This document shows, in pieces, positions 7,351 through 15,769 of a stretch of DNA of 31,521 nt; position 1 is the first letter of the stretch, and the number at the start of each line of letters is the position of its first letter. Location of the stretch: contig DAORJK010000026.1 in NCBI GenBank assembly GCA_035438985.1, forward strand, positions 1 to 31,521, written 5' to 3'. A model generated the notes under the pieces. The model was not told the DNA's origin, searched no databases, and saw nothing but the letters and a program-made list of their open reading frames with translations. The DNA is from UBA4408 sp002389785 (GTDB lineage: Bacteria > Bacteroidota > Bacteroidia > UBA4408). The translations under genes and the position numbers were made by a program.

Positions 7351-8622
7351 TTAATTTTCCCTTAATAAAGTCTGAGTTCTGTCAGGTCCTACCGAAACAA
7401 TACTGATGGGCACTTCGAGATGATGCTCCAAATAAGAAACATATTGAAAAAGCTCAGGCGGAATATCGTCCATAGATTTTACTCCGGTTAGTTCTTTCTT
7501 CCATCCTGGAAGCGTATCATAAACGGGCTCTAAGTTTTCTAAGGAATAATCGTAGGGTAAATAATCGATTTCCTTTCCGTTTAATTTGTATTTAGTGCAC
7601 ACTTTAATTTCATCAAAATCATTCAGCACATCGGCTTTCATCATAATTAATTCGGTAACTCCATTAATCATGATGGCGTATTTTAAAGCAGGTAAATCCA
7701 ACCATCCACAACGGCGAGCGCGACCGGTGGTGCTGCCAAATTCATTGCCTACCTTACGTAATTTTTCTCCTGTGGCATCGTTTAATTCAGTAGGGAAGGG
7801 GCCACTTCCTACACGCGTGCAATACGCTTTGAAAATACCATACACCCTTCCAATTTTATTGGGAGCAATTCCCAAACCGGTGCAAGCTCCGGCGCAAATG
7901 GTGCTCGAAGAAGTTACAAAAGGATAAGAACCAAAATCAATATCCAACAAGGAACCTTGGGCTCCTTCGGCTAAAATGGATTTTTCGTTTTTTAAAGCCT
8001 GACTGCAATAATGCTCTGTATCAATAAAAGTAAGGCTTTTCAGCAATTCAATTCCTTCCCAAAAGGCAGGTTCCAATTCTTCGAGATTGTAAGAATAATT
8101 ATAAAAGGCCAGTAATTGCTGGTGTTTTTCAACCAATTGGCGGTATTTGTTTTTAAAATCAGCGCCTTTGATATCTCCAACACGCAAACCGTTTCTGCCG
8201 GTTTTATCCATGTAAGTTGGACCAATTCCTTTAAGCGTGCTGCCAATTTTAGAAGCGCCCTTAGCAGCTTCCGAAGCGGCATCAAGCAAGCGGTGGGTGG
8301 GAATAATTAGGTGTGCACGATTGGATACCAGTAAATTCTTTTTTACATCCACACCCATTTTCACAAGGGCATCAATTTCTTTTTTAAGAATCACCGGATC
8401 AATCACCACTCCATTGCCAATCAGGTTCATGGAATTGCTGCGAAAAATTCCGGAAGGAATAGTATGTAATACGTGTTTAATTCCATTAAATTCAAGCGTA
8501 TGTCCGGCATTTGGTCCACCTTGAAATCGTCCAATAATATCGTATTGTGGAGTTAACACGTCCACAATCTTTCCTTTGCCTTCGTCGCCCCATTGAAGAC
8601 CTAACAACACATCCACTTTCAT
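7351..8622 (-). CDS. purA: Adenylosuccinate synthase
   Basis: PurA joins IMP and aspartate using GTP to make adenylosuccinate, the first committed step to AMP, in the cytoplasm. The 423-residue length is typical. The P-loop region GLQWGDEGKGKIVDVL (about 8-23, catalytic D13), FQGGPNAGHT with catalytic H41, KGIGPTYMDKTGRNGLRVGD and the later STTGRARRCGWLDLPALKYA are all intact. It starts 83 bp after the STAS gene on the same strand and is followed by a strong terminator, so it is the last gene of the RelA/SpoT-Fur-STAS side of the operon. The association of purA with a stringent-response gene fits control of purine nucleotide pools. Confidence 0.98.
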   Translation of the reverse strand: MKVDVLLGLQWGDEGKGKIVDVLTPQYDIIGRFQGGPNAGHTLEFNGIKHVLHTIPSGIFRSNSMNLIGNGVVIDPVILKKEIDALVKMGVDVKKNLLVSNRAHLIIPTHRLLDAASEAAKGASKIGSTLKGIGPTYMDKTGRNGLRVGDIKGADFKNKYRQLVEKHQQLLAFYNYSYNLEELEPAFWEGIELLKSLTFIDTEHYCSQALKNEKSILAEGAQGSLLDIDFGSYPFVTSSSTICAGACTGLGIAPNKIGRVYGIFKAYCTRVGSGPFPTELNDATGEKLRKVGNEFGSTTGRARRCGWLDLPALKYAIMINGVTELIMMKADVLNDFDEIKVCTKYKLNGKEIDYLPYDYSLENLEPVYDTLPGWKKELTGVKSMDDIPPELFQYVSYLEHHLEVPISIVSVGPDRTQTLLREN

Positions 8623-8705
8623 TTGCTATTTTGTTTTGAAATTTTGTACCGGAAGGATACGTTTTGTTGAAAATTATACTTTTTATTTTGTGCAATTGTT
8701 TTGTA

Positions 8706-9059
8706 CTAAAGCCTTTTCTCAATCATTTCAATTGCTTTTTTATTGGTATCGGTGATGGTAAATACGGTATTTAGTTTGGTAACTACTAATAGTTCTTTAA
8801 TTTTTGCCGAAACCTCTGTAATAAGCACTTCTCCTCCATGATTACGCGCTTTACCAAGTATGCTGATGAGTAAATTTAAACCGGTGCTGTTCATGTATTT
8901 GAGCTCACTTAAATTGAGCACAAAAGTATTTCGGTTGATGCTAATTAATTCATCTAATTTGGCTATTAACTCAGTAGCATCACTACGCTCCATTAAATCG
9001 CCCATTAAATAAATTACGGCTATTCCTTTTTCTTCTTCTAATTTAAACGAAAATCGCAT
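8706..9059 (-). CDS. STAS domain protein (anti-sigma factor antagonist-like)
   Basis: This 117-residue protein is a stand-alone STAS domain of the SpoIIAA/RsbV type. The conserved motif with the phosphorylatable serine is present (LKYMNSTGLNLL, S58 or T59). In known systems the dephosphorylated form binds an anti-sigma kinase and frees a sigma factor. No kinase or sigma factor is encoded in this window, so its partner must be elsewhere. It begins 3 bp after the Fur-family gene stop and is surely cotranscribed with it. A link to growth or stress signalling is plausible given the nearby RelA/SpoT gene, but that is inference. Confidence 0.9.
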   Translation of the reverse strand: MRFSFKLEEEKGIAVIYLMGDLMERSDATELIAKLDELISINRNTFVLNLSELKYMNSTGLNLLISILGKARNHGGEVLITEVSAKIKELLVVTKLNTVFTITDTNKKAIEMIEKRL

Positions 9060-9062
9060 GGC

Positions 9063-9536
9063 TTAATTTTTTAGATTTTTTAAATGTTCACACTTTCCTT
9101 TTTTTGCTAACTCATTGCATTTGCCATAAAAATTGAGCGAATGATGGGTAATTGAAAAATTAAGCAATTGTTCGGTCATGTTTTGAATTTGTTGAATTCT
9201 TGGATCGCAAAATTCGAATACTTTTTCACAATCGCTGCAAATCAAATGATCGTGTTGACGGTATTTGTAGGATTTTTCAAATTGAGCCAAATTTTTTCCG
9301 AATTGGTGTTTCACAACCAAATTTGCATCAAGTAATAATTCAATCGTATTGTATAAGGTTGCTCTGCTCACGCGGTATTTTTTGTTTTTCATGTGAAGAT
9401 AAAGCGATTCAATGTTGAAATGCCCATCGTTAGAATAAATTTCGTCCAATATTGCAAATCTTTCTGGTGTTTTACGGTGTGCATTTTTTTCGAGATAAGC
9501 TGAAAATAATTGCTTTACTGTTTGCTTCGTATCCAC
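9063..9536 (-). CDS. Fur-family transcriptional regulator
   Basis: The 157-residue protein has an N-terminal winged helix (about 1-85; RVSRATLYNTIELLLDANLV is the recognition region) and a C-terminal metal-binding dimerisation domain with HDHLICSDCEKVFEF. The structural zinc pair C100/C103 is clear. The second pair appears to be C140 and C149, separated by eight residues, wider than the short spacing usual in Fur and PerR, and there is an extra C110. It could sense iron, peroxide (PerR) or zinc; the sequence alone does not settle which. A -7 element lies 15 nt before the ATG. The STAS gene follows after 3 bp. Confidence 0.92.
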   Translation of the reverse strand: MDTKQTVKQLFSAYLEKNAHRKTPERFAILDEIYSNDGHFNIESLYLHMKNKKYRVSRATLYNTIELLLDANLVVKHQFGKNLAQFEKSYKYRQHDHLICSDCEKVFEFCDPRIQQIQNMTEQLLNFSITHHSLNFYGKCNELAKKGKCEHLKNLKN

Positions 9537-9551
9537 ATTCTAAATTTATTT

Positions 9552-9559
9552 CAAAAGTA
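9552..9559 (-). promoter_or_regulatory. -7 promoter element (TACTTTTG) of the Fur-STAS-purA transcript
   Basis: The minus strand reads TACTTTTG 15 nt upstream of the ATG at 9536, matching TAnnTTTG. It suggests the Fur gene has its own promoter in the 56-bp gap after the RelA/SpoT gene. No clear -33 TTTG is seen. Confidence 0.55.
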
Positions 9560-9592
9560 GTATTTTTTGGTTAAGTGTGATTTGGGAATAGC

Positions 9593-11803
9593 TTAATTCG
9601 AATCAATGCGCATCACATTTAGTACTCCGTTCACTTTCTTCAATTTTTTCATCAATTCGGTAAGGTGATTTGTATCGTTTACAAATACCATAATGGTTCC
9701 TTCAAAAATACCATCATTGGTATCAAAACTAATTGAACGCATGTTCACATTGAGTTCGTTTGAGATGATTTTGGTAATGTTGTTTACGATACCTACCGCA
9801 TCACTACCTGTAATTTTAATACCGGCAAGGAACGAAATTTTGTCTGAATCGGTCCATTTGGCTTTTACAATACGATACGCATAATTGCTCATCAATTGCA
9901 GTGCATTGGGACAATTGGCGCGATGTATTTTAATTCCTTCGTTGATGGTTATAAATCCAAACACATCGTCCCCATTAATCGGATTGCAGCAAGGAGAGAG
10001 TTTGTATTCAATTTTTTGCAAATCTTCACCGATCACCAGCATGTTGCTATTTCCACGCGCTTTTGAAATAAGTTCTTCAAACTCTTTGGCTTCCGACTTT
10101 TTAGTACTCTTTGCCTTGTGTTTCAATGAACCATCTTCCTTTACAAAATCTTTCAGGTGTTTTAAATTGATAATACCAATAGCAATTCGGTAATATAAAT
10201 CGAGTACAGAAGGGGCTTTAAAAAAATCAACCAACAAATTCAAACTTTCATTATTGAGCGTAACTTTCATGGAATGCAACTTACGCGCTAATAGTTCTTT
10301 TCCGTCTGTAGCCAATTTTCTTTTCTCTTCTTTTAAAGAGGCTTTTATTTTTGATTTTGCACGAGCAGTAACCACAAAATGTAACCAATCTTCTTTTGGT
10401 TTTTGCTTTTGTGAAGTGAGCACTTCAACTTGGTCGCCACTTTTTAGCGGATGACTTAATGGTACCAAACGGTTGGATACTTTTGCCCCGATGCATTTTT
10501 CGCCAATGTGTGAATGTATTTCGTAGGCAAAATCAAGCGCAGTTGCTCCTGCAGGGAGCTTTATTAAAGCACCTTTTGGAGTAAATACAAATATTTCTTC
10601 TGCAAATAAATTCAGCTTAAAATCATCAATAAAATCCATGGCGTTGGTTTCCGGATTTTCGAGCATTTCGCGTACTTTATTTATCCAGGCATCCAAGGCA
10701 TTTTCAGCAGCCGATTCTTTGTATTTCCAATGTGCAGCATACCCCATTTCTGCAATATCGTCCATGCGTTCGGTTCTTATTTGCACTTCAACCCATTTCC
10801 CTTCCAATCCCATTACGGTGGTATGCAACGATTCGTAACCATTAGCTTTAGGTGAAGATATCCAGTCGCGCAGCCTGTCGGGGCTAGGGTGATAAAAATC
10901 GGTAACAATACTATACACACGCCAGCAATCAGATTTTTCTTGCTCAAGTGGAGTTCGAATAATGATTCGAATGGCAAAAATATCGTACACCTCTTCAAAA
11001 GGAATATTCTGTTTTTTCATCTTTTGATAGATAGAAAAAATTGATTTCGATCTACCTTTGATGTCAAAATTAAAACCTTGTTCGGTGAGTGTGTTTATAA
11101 TGGGTAAGCTGAATTTATTGATGTAGCGGGTTCTTTCCTTTTGTGTTTCTTTTAATTTTTGACTGATGGAATTATAGGCTTCAGGTTCGGTGTATTTTAA
11201 ACCCAAATCTTCCATCTCAGTTTTAATGGCATTTAATCCAAGTCGATGCGCAAGTGGTGCATACAAATACAGTGTTTCGGATGCAATTTTAACTTGTTTA
11301 TCACGCGCCATACTATCAAGTGTGCGCATGTTGTGTAAGCGATCGGCGAGTTTTATTAATATTACCCTGATGTCGTCGCTAAGGGTAAGCAGCATTTTAC
11401 GAAAGTTCTCTGCTTGCAAAGATGAAGTTTGATCGAACACACCCGAAATTTTTGTGAGTCCGTCAATAATTTTCATAATTTTTTCGCCAAACATTCCCTT
11501 GATGTCTTCAAGCGATATGTCGGTATCTTCAACAGTGTCGTGCAGCAAGGAACAAACAATTGCAGTTGTTCCTAGTCCAATTTCACTTACTGCAATTTGG
11601 GCAACCGCTATGGGATGGTAAATGTAGGGTTCACCCGATTTACGACGCATGTCTTTGTGCGCATCCACTGCCAATTCGAAGGCTTTTCGGATAATAACTT
11701 TATCGCCCTTTTCCATGCGTGATGCATTGGATTTTAACAGGGTACGATAACGCTTTAATATTTCTTTCTTTTCAGCAACAAGGTCTATGGTTGGGGTATC
11801 CAT
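9593..11803 (-). CDS. Bifunctional (p)ppGpp synthetase/hydrolase, RelA/SpoT family
   Basis: This full-length RSH protein (736 residues) makes and degrades the stringent-response alarmone. The hydrolase HD domain is intact (H63, H88-D89 in LLHDTVEDTD, D154 in KLADRLHNMRT). The synthetase domain is also intact (GRSKSIFSIYQKM at about 250-262, YDIFAIRI with D275, EVQIRT with E339). A TGS domain (about 403-464), a cysteine-containing region with SPCCNPINGDD and a C-terminal ACT domain (about 655-736) follow. Conservation in both catalytic domains supports a true bifunctional Rel/SpoT enzyme. It precedes the Fur gene by 56 bp on the same strand. Its upstream region overlaps the terminator of the aminotransferase gene. 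Confidence 0.96.
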   Translation of the reverse strand: MDTPTIDLVAEKKEILKRYRTLLKSNASRMEKGDKVIIRKAFELAVDAHKDMRRKSGEPYIYHPIAVAQIAVSEIGLGTTAIVCSLLHDTVEDTDISLEDIKGMFGEKIMKIIDGLTKISGVFDQTSSLQAENFRKMLLTLSDDIRVILIKLADRLHNMRTLDSMARDKQVKIASETLYLYAPLAHRLGLNAIKTEMEDLGLKYTEPEAYNSISQKLKETQKERTRYINKFSLPIINTLTEQGFNFDIKGRSKSIFSIYQKMKKQNIPFEEVYDIFAIRIIIRTPLEQEKSDCWRVYSIVTDFYHPSPDRLRDWISSPKANGYESLHTTVMGLEGKWVEVQIRTERMDDIAEMGYAAHWKYKESAAENALDAWINKVREMLENPETNAMDFIDDFKLNLFAEEIFVFTPKGALIKLPAGATALDFAYEIHSHIGEKCIGAKVSNRLVPLSHPLKSGDQVEVLTSQKQKPKEDWLHFVVTARAKSKIKASLKEEKRKLATDGKELLARKLHSMKVTLNNESLNLLVDFFKAPSVLDLYYRIAIGIINLKHLKDFVKEDGSLKHKAKSTKKSEAKEFEELISKARGNSNMLVIGEDLQKIEYKLSPCCNPINGDDVFGFITINEGIKIHRANCPNALQLMSNYAYRIVKAKWTDSDKISFLAGIKITGSDAVGIVNNITKIISNELNVNMRSISFDTNDGIFEGTIMVFVNDTNHLTELMKKLKKVNGVLNVMRIDSN

Positions 11804-11862
11804 GTATGTTTATGGGATGAATTTTATAAGTTATCGAGTCAATATTTAATCACAGCAAGATT

Positions 11863-11913
11863 AAAAAAATACCGTGAGTAAGAAAAGTTCCTTAAACAAT
11901 TGTTTTACTCGGT
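11863..11913 (-). terminator. Intrinsic terminator after the aminotransferase gene
   Basis: On the minus strand ACCGAGTAA (11913-11905) pairs with TTACTCACGGT (11881-11871, one bulged base) and is followed by ATTTTTTTAA. It begins 15 bp after the aminotransferase stop codon and separates that gene from the RelA/SpoT gene. Confidence 0.7.
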
Positions 11914-11928
11914 AAAGAATTGAATTTA

Positions 11929-13281
11929 TCAATTACAATATTCATCTGCCACCGCAATCGCTTTTGATATAATATCTAATCCTTCGTCCATTTCTGCTTT
12001 GTTAATGCAAAGGGGAGGAGCTGTGAAAATATAATTCCATCGCACAAAAGTAAACATGCCGAGTTCAGAAATTTTGGCTGCTACCTTGTTCATAATTTCC
12101 ATTTCAGTTGGAGAAGCATTCCAAGGAGCCATTGGTTCTTTGGTTTTGCGATTTTTTACCAATTCGATGCAACCTAATAAGCCGGTGTTTCGATAATCTC
12201 CAATACTTGCATGTTTCTGTTTTAATTTCTCCACCTCAGCATCCATGTAACGGCCCATCTTCGCAGCATTTTCAATCAGGTTTTCATCTTCATAAATTTT
12301 CAACACTTCAACTGCTGCGGCACAAGCTACAACATGCGCTGAATAAGTTAATCCAAGAGGGAGGGGTTTATCATTAAAGGCACTGATTAGTTCTTCTTTA
12401 ATAATCATCCCACCTAGTGGAATATAGCCACAGGTAAGGCCTTTGGCGAAGCACATGATGTCGGGCACAACCGCATGATGATCTACTCCAAACCATTTTC
12501 CGGTTCTGCCAAAACCACTCATAACCTCATCGCAAATCAATAAAATACCATATTTATCGGCTATTTCACGTACTCTCTTCCAGTAAGTAGGTGGGTATTT
12601 TATGCAACCGCTTGATCCGCTTTCACCTTCCATTAAAATTGCAGCTACATTTTGCGGGCCCTCAAATTTAATGAGCCGCTCCATGTGGTTGGCAGCATTT
12701 TCAGCACATTCTTCAGGAGTTTCGCTGTTCCAGGGGCAACGGTAAAAAAATGGATTTTCAACATGAATGAAATTTCCGGGTTGTTGTCCGTCATGCGGAA
12801 GTTTACGTGGATCACCACCTACAGCCATAGCACCATAAGAAGCACCGTGGTAACTTTGATAAAGCGAAACTATTTTAGCTCTACCGGTATACAGTCGTGC
12901 AAACTTGATTGCATTTTCAATAGCTTCGGCTCCGGCGTTGGTAAAGAAAGTTTTTTTCAAAGAACCGGGAGTAATTTCGGCCAATTTTTTTCCGAGCAAT
13001 CCTCTTGCTTCTGAAACCATACCGGGATGAACAAAACTGAGTTCTTGCATTTGTTTCACAACAGCATCAGTTACCCGCTGGTGACCGTGACCAATGTTCA
13101 TGTTCATGAGCTGTGAAGAAAAATCGAGGATCTTTTTTCCACTGCGATCATAAATGTAAACGCCTTTGGCAGATTTAATATTTAAAGGATTTAACCCGGC
13201 TTGTTTGCTCCAGGAAAAAATGGTGTAATCGAGGTTGTTTTTAAGAATTTCTTCTTTTTCGGAAATGGCTAGTGTTGACAT
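11929..13281 (-). CDS. Class III (omega-type) PLP aminotransferase
   Basis: The 450-residue protein is a full-length fold-type I, class III aminotransferase. Visible are FFTNAGAEAIENAIKFAR (112-129), the SYHGASYGAMAVGGD region, LLICDEVMSGFGRTGKW with D251 stacking on PLP, and CFAKGLTCGYIPLGG with the Schiff-base lysine K280. This subgroup includes beta-alanine:pyruvate and taurine:pyruvate transaminases. The nearby mmsA-type dehydrogenase uses the semialdehydes that beta-amino acids yield, which supports beta-alanine or beta-aminoisobutyrate as substrate; this is inference. Its 5' leader contains the left low-complexity repeat, and a weak hairpin (13278-13298) covers the start codon. An intrinsic terminator follows. 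Confidence 0.9.
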   Translation of the reverse strand: MSTLAISEKEEILKNNLDYTIFSWSKQAGLNPLNIKSAKGVYIYDRSGKKILDFSSQLMNMNIGHGHQRVTDAVVKQMQELSFVHPGMVSEARGLLGKKLAEITPGSLKKTFFTNAGAEAIENAIKFARLYTGRAKIVSLYQSYHGASYGAMAVGGDPRKLPHDGQQPGNFIHVENPFFYRCPWNSETPEECAENAANHMERLIKFEGPQNVAAILMEGESGSSGCIKYPPTYWKRVREIADKYGILLICDEVMSGFGRTGKWFGVDHHAVVPDIMCFAKGLTCGYIPLGGMIIKEELISAFNDKPLPLGLTYSAHVVACAAAVEVLKIYEDENLIENAAKMGRYMDAEVEKLKQKHASIGDYRNTGLLGCIELVKNRKTKEPMAPWNASPTEMEIMNKVAAKISELGMFTFVRWNYIFTAPPLCINKAEMDEGLDIISKAIAVADEYCN

Positions 13282-13320
13282 ATGTTTTTTTTATATGTGG
13301 TTTGAAATTTGGTTTTTTAT

Positions 13321-13386
13321 ATTGGGTTATTTGGTTATTGAGTTATTTGGTTATTGGTTATTGAGTTATTTGGTTATTGGTTATTT
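13321..13386. repeat. Left low-complexity repeat array (23-bp unit), inverted relative to the right array
   Basis: Two identical 23-bp units (13335-13357 and 13358-13380, each TTATTGAGTTATTT followed by GGTTATTGG) are flanked by partial copies. The array overlaps the 3' end of the four-helix-bundle gene: its last codons and stop lie inside the repeat. TTGGTTATTGAGTTATT at 13331-13347 is the exact reverse complement of 13949-13965 in the right array. Confidence 0.9.
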
Positions 13387-13808
13387 AAAGTTTTATAAGA
13401 TTCGGTTGGATCTTTGGTTATGGACTGAATATTGTTGCCTTTTGCTTTTTCTAGATAGTAGATATATCCATTTAATACCTTAATAGCATTTTGAATCAGC
13501 TTAACTCCTTCATTGAACTTTTCTTCAGATATGTATTTTTCATCCAAACAAGTAATTAAGTCATCCCAGATTTCAGTCATGGAACCTCTTGAAATTCTAC
13601 AAAACTGAATATTTTCCTGAAAATGAAATCTACCATATCCCTCTGCAATGTTTCTTGTGCTTGAACGCGCAGCTCTTCTCAAATTATCAATCAAATCAAA
13701 TTGTTCAGATTTCGGAAGTGAAAAAATTATTTCTTTTACAAACAATCGAACTGCTCTGGCAGCTTTCCAACACTCGAGTTCCTGAAATGAACGAAAAGAT
13801 TCTGCCAT
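13374..13808 (-). CDS. Four-helix-bundle protein (S23/IVS-type)
   Basis: The 144-residue protein matches the family of four-helix-bundle proteins first described from intervening sequences of 23S rRNA genes. Visible are the N-terminal FRSFQELECWKAA, the RRAARSSTRNIAEGYGR signature (44-60), FCRISRGSMTEIWDDL (about 69-84) and a last helix at about 95-121. The family also includes Avd, the accessory protein of diversity-generating retroelements, but no reverse transcriptase is present here. Function is unproven; nucleic-acid binding is likely for relatives. It lies between mmsA and the aminotransferase on the same strand and is enclosed by inverted low-complexity repeats. The C-terminal tail (about 122-144) looks unrelated to the family core, and the final residues are encoded by the repeat. 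Confidence 0.9.
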   Translation of the reverse strand: MAESFRSFQELECWKAARAVRLFVKEIIFSLPKSEQFDLIDNLRRAARSSTRNIAEGYGRFHFQENIQFCRISRGSMTEIWDDLITCLDEKYISEEKFNEGVKLIQNAIKVLNGYIYYLEKAKGNNIQSITKDPTESYKTLNNQ

Positions 13809-13874
13809 AATTAATATCCCATTAATGATAACCTCTATAAGCTAATTAACTTAATAATTAGATGTCATAATAAC

Positions 13875-14046
13875 TAACTCAATAAACACTAACTCAATAA
13901 ACACTAACATAATAAACACTAACATAATAACCCATTAACTCAATAACCAATAACTCAATAACCAATTAACATAATAACCTACTAACATAATAACCTACTA
14001 ACATAATAACCTACTAACATAATAACCAACTAACATAATAACCAAC
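13875..14046. repeat. Right low-complexity array: 11 tandem units of 15-16 bp
   Basis: Eleven consecutive units follow the pattern TAAC(T/A)(C/T)AATAA plus a short variable tail. Units 1-3 (13875-13919) end AACAC, units 4-6 (13920-13966) end in CCCAT or CCAA, units 7-9 (13967-14014) are identical TAACATAATAACCTAC, and units 10-11 (14015-14046) end CCAAC. Homogeneous blocks suggest recent local duplication. The units are too short and contiguous for a CRISPR array. They are the reverse complement in style of the left array at 13321-13386. Confidence 0.92.
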
Positions 14047-14094
14047 TAGCTCTAAAACCACCATTATAATAACCAACAACAATAGTTTCTAAAA

Positions 14095-15567
14095 TCAACT
14101 CATCCAATTCGTCTTAGATTCCGGATTCCATTTTGTTGTAATCTTCTTCAACTTAGTCCAAAATTCAATCGAGCTTTTTCCGGTGATATCGCCTACTCCA
14201 AATTTACTTTCGTTCCAACCACCAAAAGAAAATGGTTCACGAGGAACAGGAACGCCAATGTTTACGCCTATCATACCGGCACTTGCATTTTCCATAACGT
14301 ATCTTGCCGTTCCACCACTTTGGGTGAAAACAGCTGCTGCGTTTCCATAAGGATTGGCATTTTCAATTTTCAAAGCTTCATCGATATCATTCGCCCGCAT
14401 GATTGATATAACAGGCCCAAAAATTTCTTCACGTGCAACACTCATTTCCGGTTTAACAAAATCAATTACAGTTGGCCCCACATAAAATCCACCTTCTTTT
14501 CCTTTTACAATTGCCTTGCGGCCATCTACCAGTATTTTAGCGCCTTGGGCTTCTGCTTCATCAATGTATTTTTCGATGCGTTCCTTTGCAACTTTTGAAA
14601 TTACTGCACCCAAATTTTGCCCGGGAATTACTTTACGAGCATCATCACAAATTTGATTAATAATGTGATCAACAGGTCCCACTGCAACCATTGCGGATGC
14701 TGCCATGCAGCGTTGTCCGGCACACCCGCTCATACTGGCAGTAACATTGCTCGCAGTCATTGCAGTGTGTGCATCAGGCATTACTATTAAATGATTTTTT
14801 GCACCACCTAAGGCAAGTGCTCTTTTAAATGTAGAAGTGGCTCTTGCATAAACCAATTTAGCTACTTTAGTAGAACCTACAAAAGAAACTGCTTCAATTC
14901 CCGGATGATCGCAAATGGCTTCAACTATTTCTTTATCGCCATTAACAATGTTTAAAACTCCATCAGGCAAACCGGCCTCTTTCAGCAATTCAGCCAAACG
15001 AATACAACTCAAAGGAACTATTTCGGAAGGTTTTAAAATCATGGCATTACCTAATGCTATAGCGTTTGGAATGGTCCAATTAGGAACCATGTTAGGGAAG
15101 TTAAAGGGAGCTATACAAGCAACAACACCTAAAGGAAAATGCTCAATGCGGCATTCAACACCTTTACTTACTTCCAATAATTCACCTGATATTAATTGTG
15201 GCAGGGAGCATGCAAATTCAGTAAGTTCAACACTTTTATCAACCTCTGCATAAGCTTCGTCTTTTGTTTTTCCATTCTCAATATGCACAAGTTCAGCTAA
15301 TTCATCGCGGTGTTTTTCTAATAAGGTTTTATATTTAAAAAATACTTGAACACGCTCCTTGATTGGAACTTTGCTCCATACCTCAAAAGCCTTTTTAGCA
15401 TTTTCAACAGCTGCATCCAAATCCGATTTATTGCTCATTACAACAGTTGAAATCACCGTTCCATCTAATGGACTAATAACCTCCATACTTCGCGTAGAAG
15501 AAGAGTTTACAGATTTTCCACCCACATAATTTTTTACTTCCGGGTATTTTAATTTTATCGTTTCCAT
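14095..15567 (-). CDS. mmsA: CoA-acylating methylmalonate-semialdehyde dehydrogenase
   Basis: This enzyme oxidises methylmalonate or malonate semialdehyde with NAD+ and CoA to propionyl-CoA or acetyl-CoA, in valine, beta-alanine and pyrimidine catabolism. The 490 residues carry the NAD-binding IAPFNFPNMVPNW region, FVGSTKVA, LALGGAKNHLIVMPDA and the catalytic cysteine C287 in GCAGQRCMAAS. The position of the general-base glutamate of hydrolytic aldehyde dehydrogenases (ELGGK) is not glutamate here, as expected for the CoA-dependent MMSDH subfamily. It is followed by the repeat-flanked four-helix gene and then the aminotransferase, all on one strand. A -7 element sits 28 nt before the start. 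Confidence 0.95.
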   Translation of the reverse strand: METIKLKYPEVKNYVGGKSVNSSSTRSMEVISPLDGTVISTVVMSNKSDLDAAVENAKKAFEVWSKVPIKERVQVFFKYKTLLEKHRDELAELVHIENGKTKDEAYAEVDKSVELTEFACSLPQLISGELLEVSKGVECRIEHFPLGVVACIAPFNFPNMVPNWTIPNAIALGNAMILKPSEIVPLSCIRLAELLKEAGLPDGVLNIVNGDKEIVEAICDHPGIEAVSFVGSTKVAKLVYARATSTFKRALALGGAKNHLIVMPDAHTAMTASNVTASMSGCAGQRCMAASAMVAVGPVDHIINQICDDARKVIPGQNLGAVISKVAKERIEKYIDEAEAQGAKILVDGRKAIVKGKEGGFYVGPTVIDFVKPEMSVAREEIFGPVISIMRANDIDEALKIENANPYGNAAAVFTQSGGTARYVMENASAGMIGVNIGVPVPREPFSFGGWNESKFGVGDITGKSSIEFWTKLKKITTKWNPESKTNWMS

Positions 15568-15595
15568 AGTTCTATTTTAGTAAAATCAATAGTTA

Positions 15596-15603
15596 CAAAC
15601 TTA
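15596..15603 (-). promoter_or_regulatory. -7 promoter element (TAAGTTTG) of mmsA
   Basis: The minus strand reads TAAGTTTG, matching TAnnTTTG, 28 nt before the ATG at 15567. A CTTG about 19 nt further upstream is a partial match to the -33 TTTG. Confidence 0.55.
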
Positions 15604-15769
15604 AGGCTTGTTTTGATGAAAGGCAAGTAATTAAGTGCCTTTTTTCAGCTTGCCCATGTTTGAACTAATTATTTAATGATTGAGACTTTTATACTTTTTA
15701 TAATCGAAGCTATTAAAAATTGAATACGCTGCAACAAATATTAATTGCGATTGTTTCAAAAGAGTTAGC

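Noticed and set aside
7586..8524. Plus-strand open frames inside purA
   Set aside because: They lie opposite a fully conserved enzyme and resemble no known protein.
13278..13298. Hairpin ACATAT/ATATGT covering the aminotransferase start codon
   Set aside because: A six-bp stem of almost only A-T with a poly-T loop is too weak to claim as a regulatory structure.
13374..13808. Four-helix-bundle gene as the avd gene of a diversity-generating retroelement
   Set aside because: No reverse transcriptase, template repeat or variable repeat pair is present in the window.
13875..14046. Possible CRISPR array
   Set aside because: Units of 15-16 bp are contiguous with no unique spacers and no cas genes nearby.
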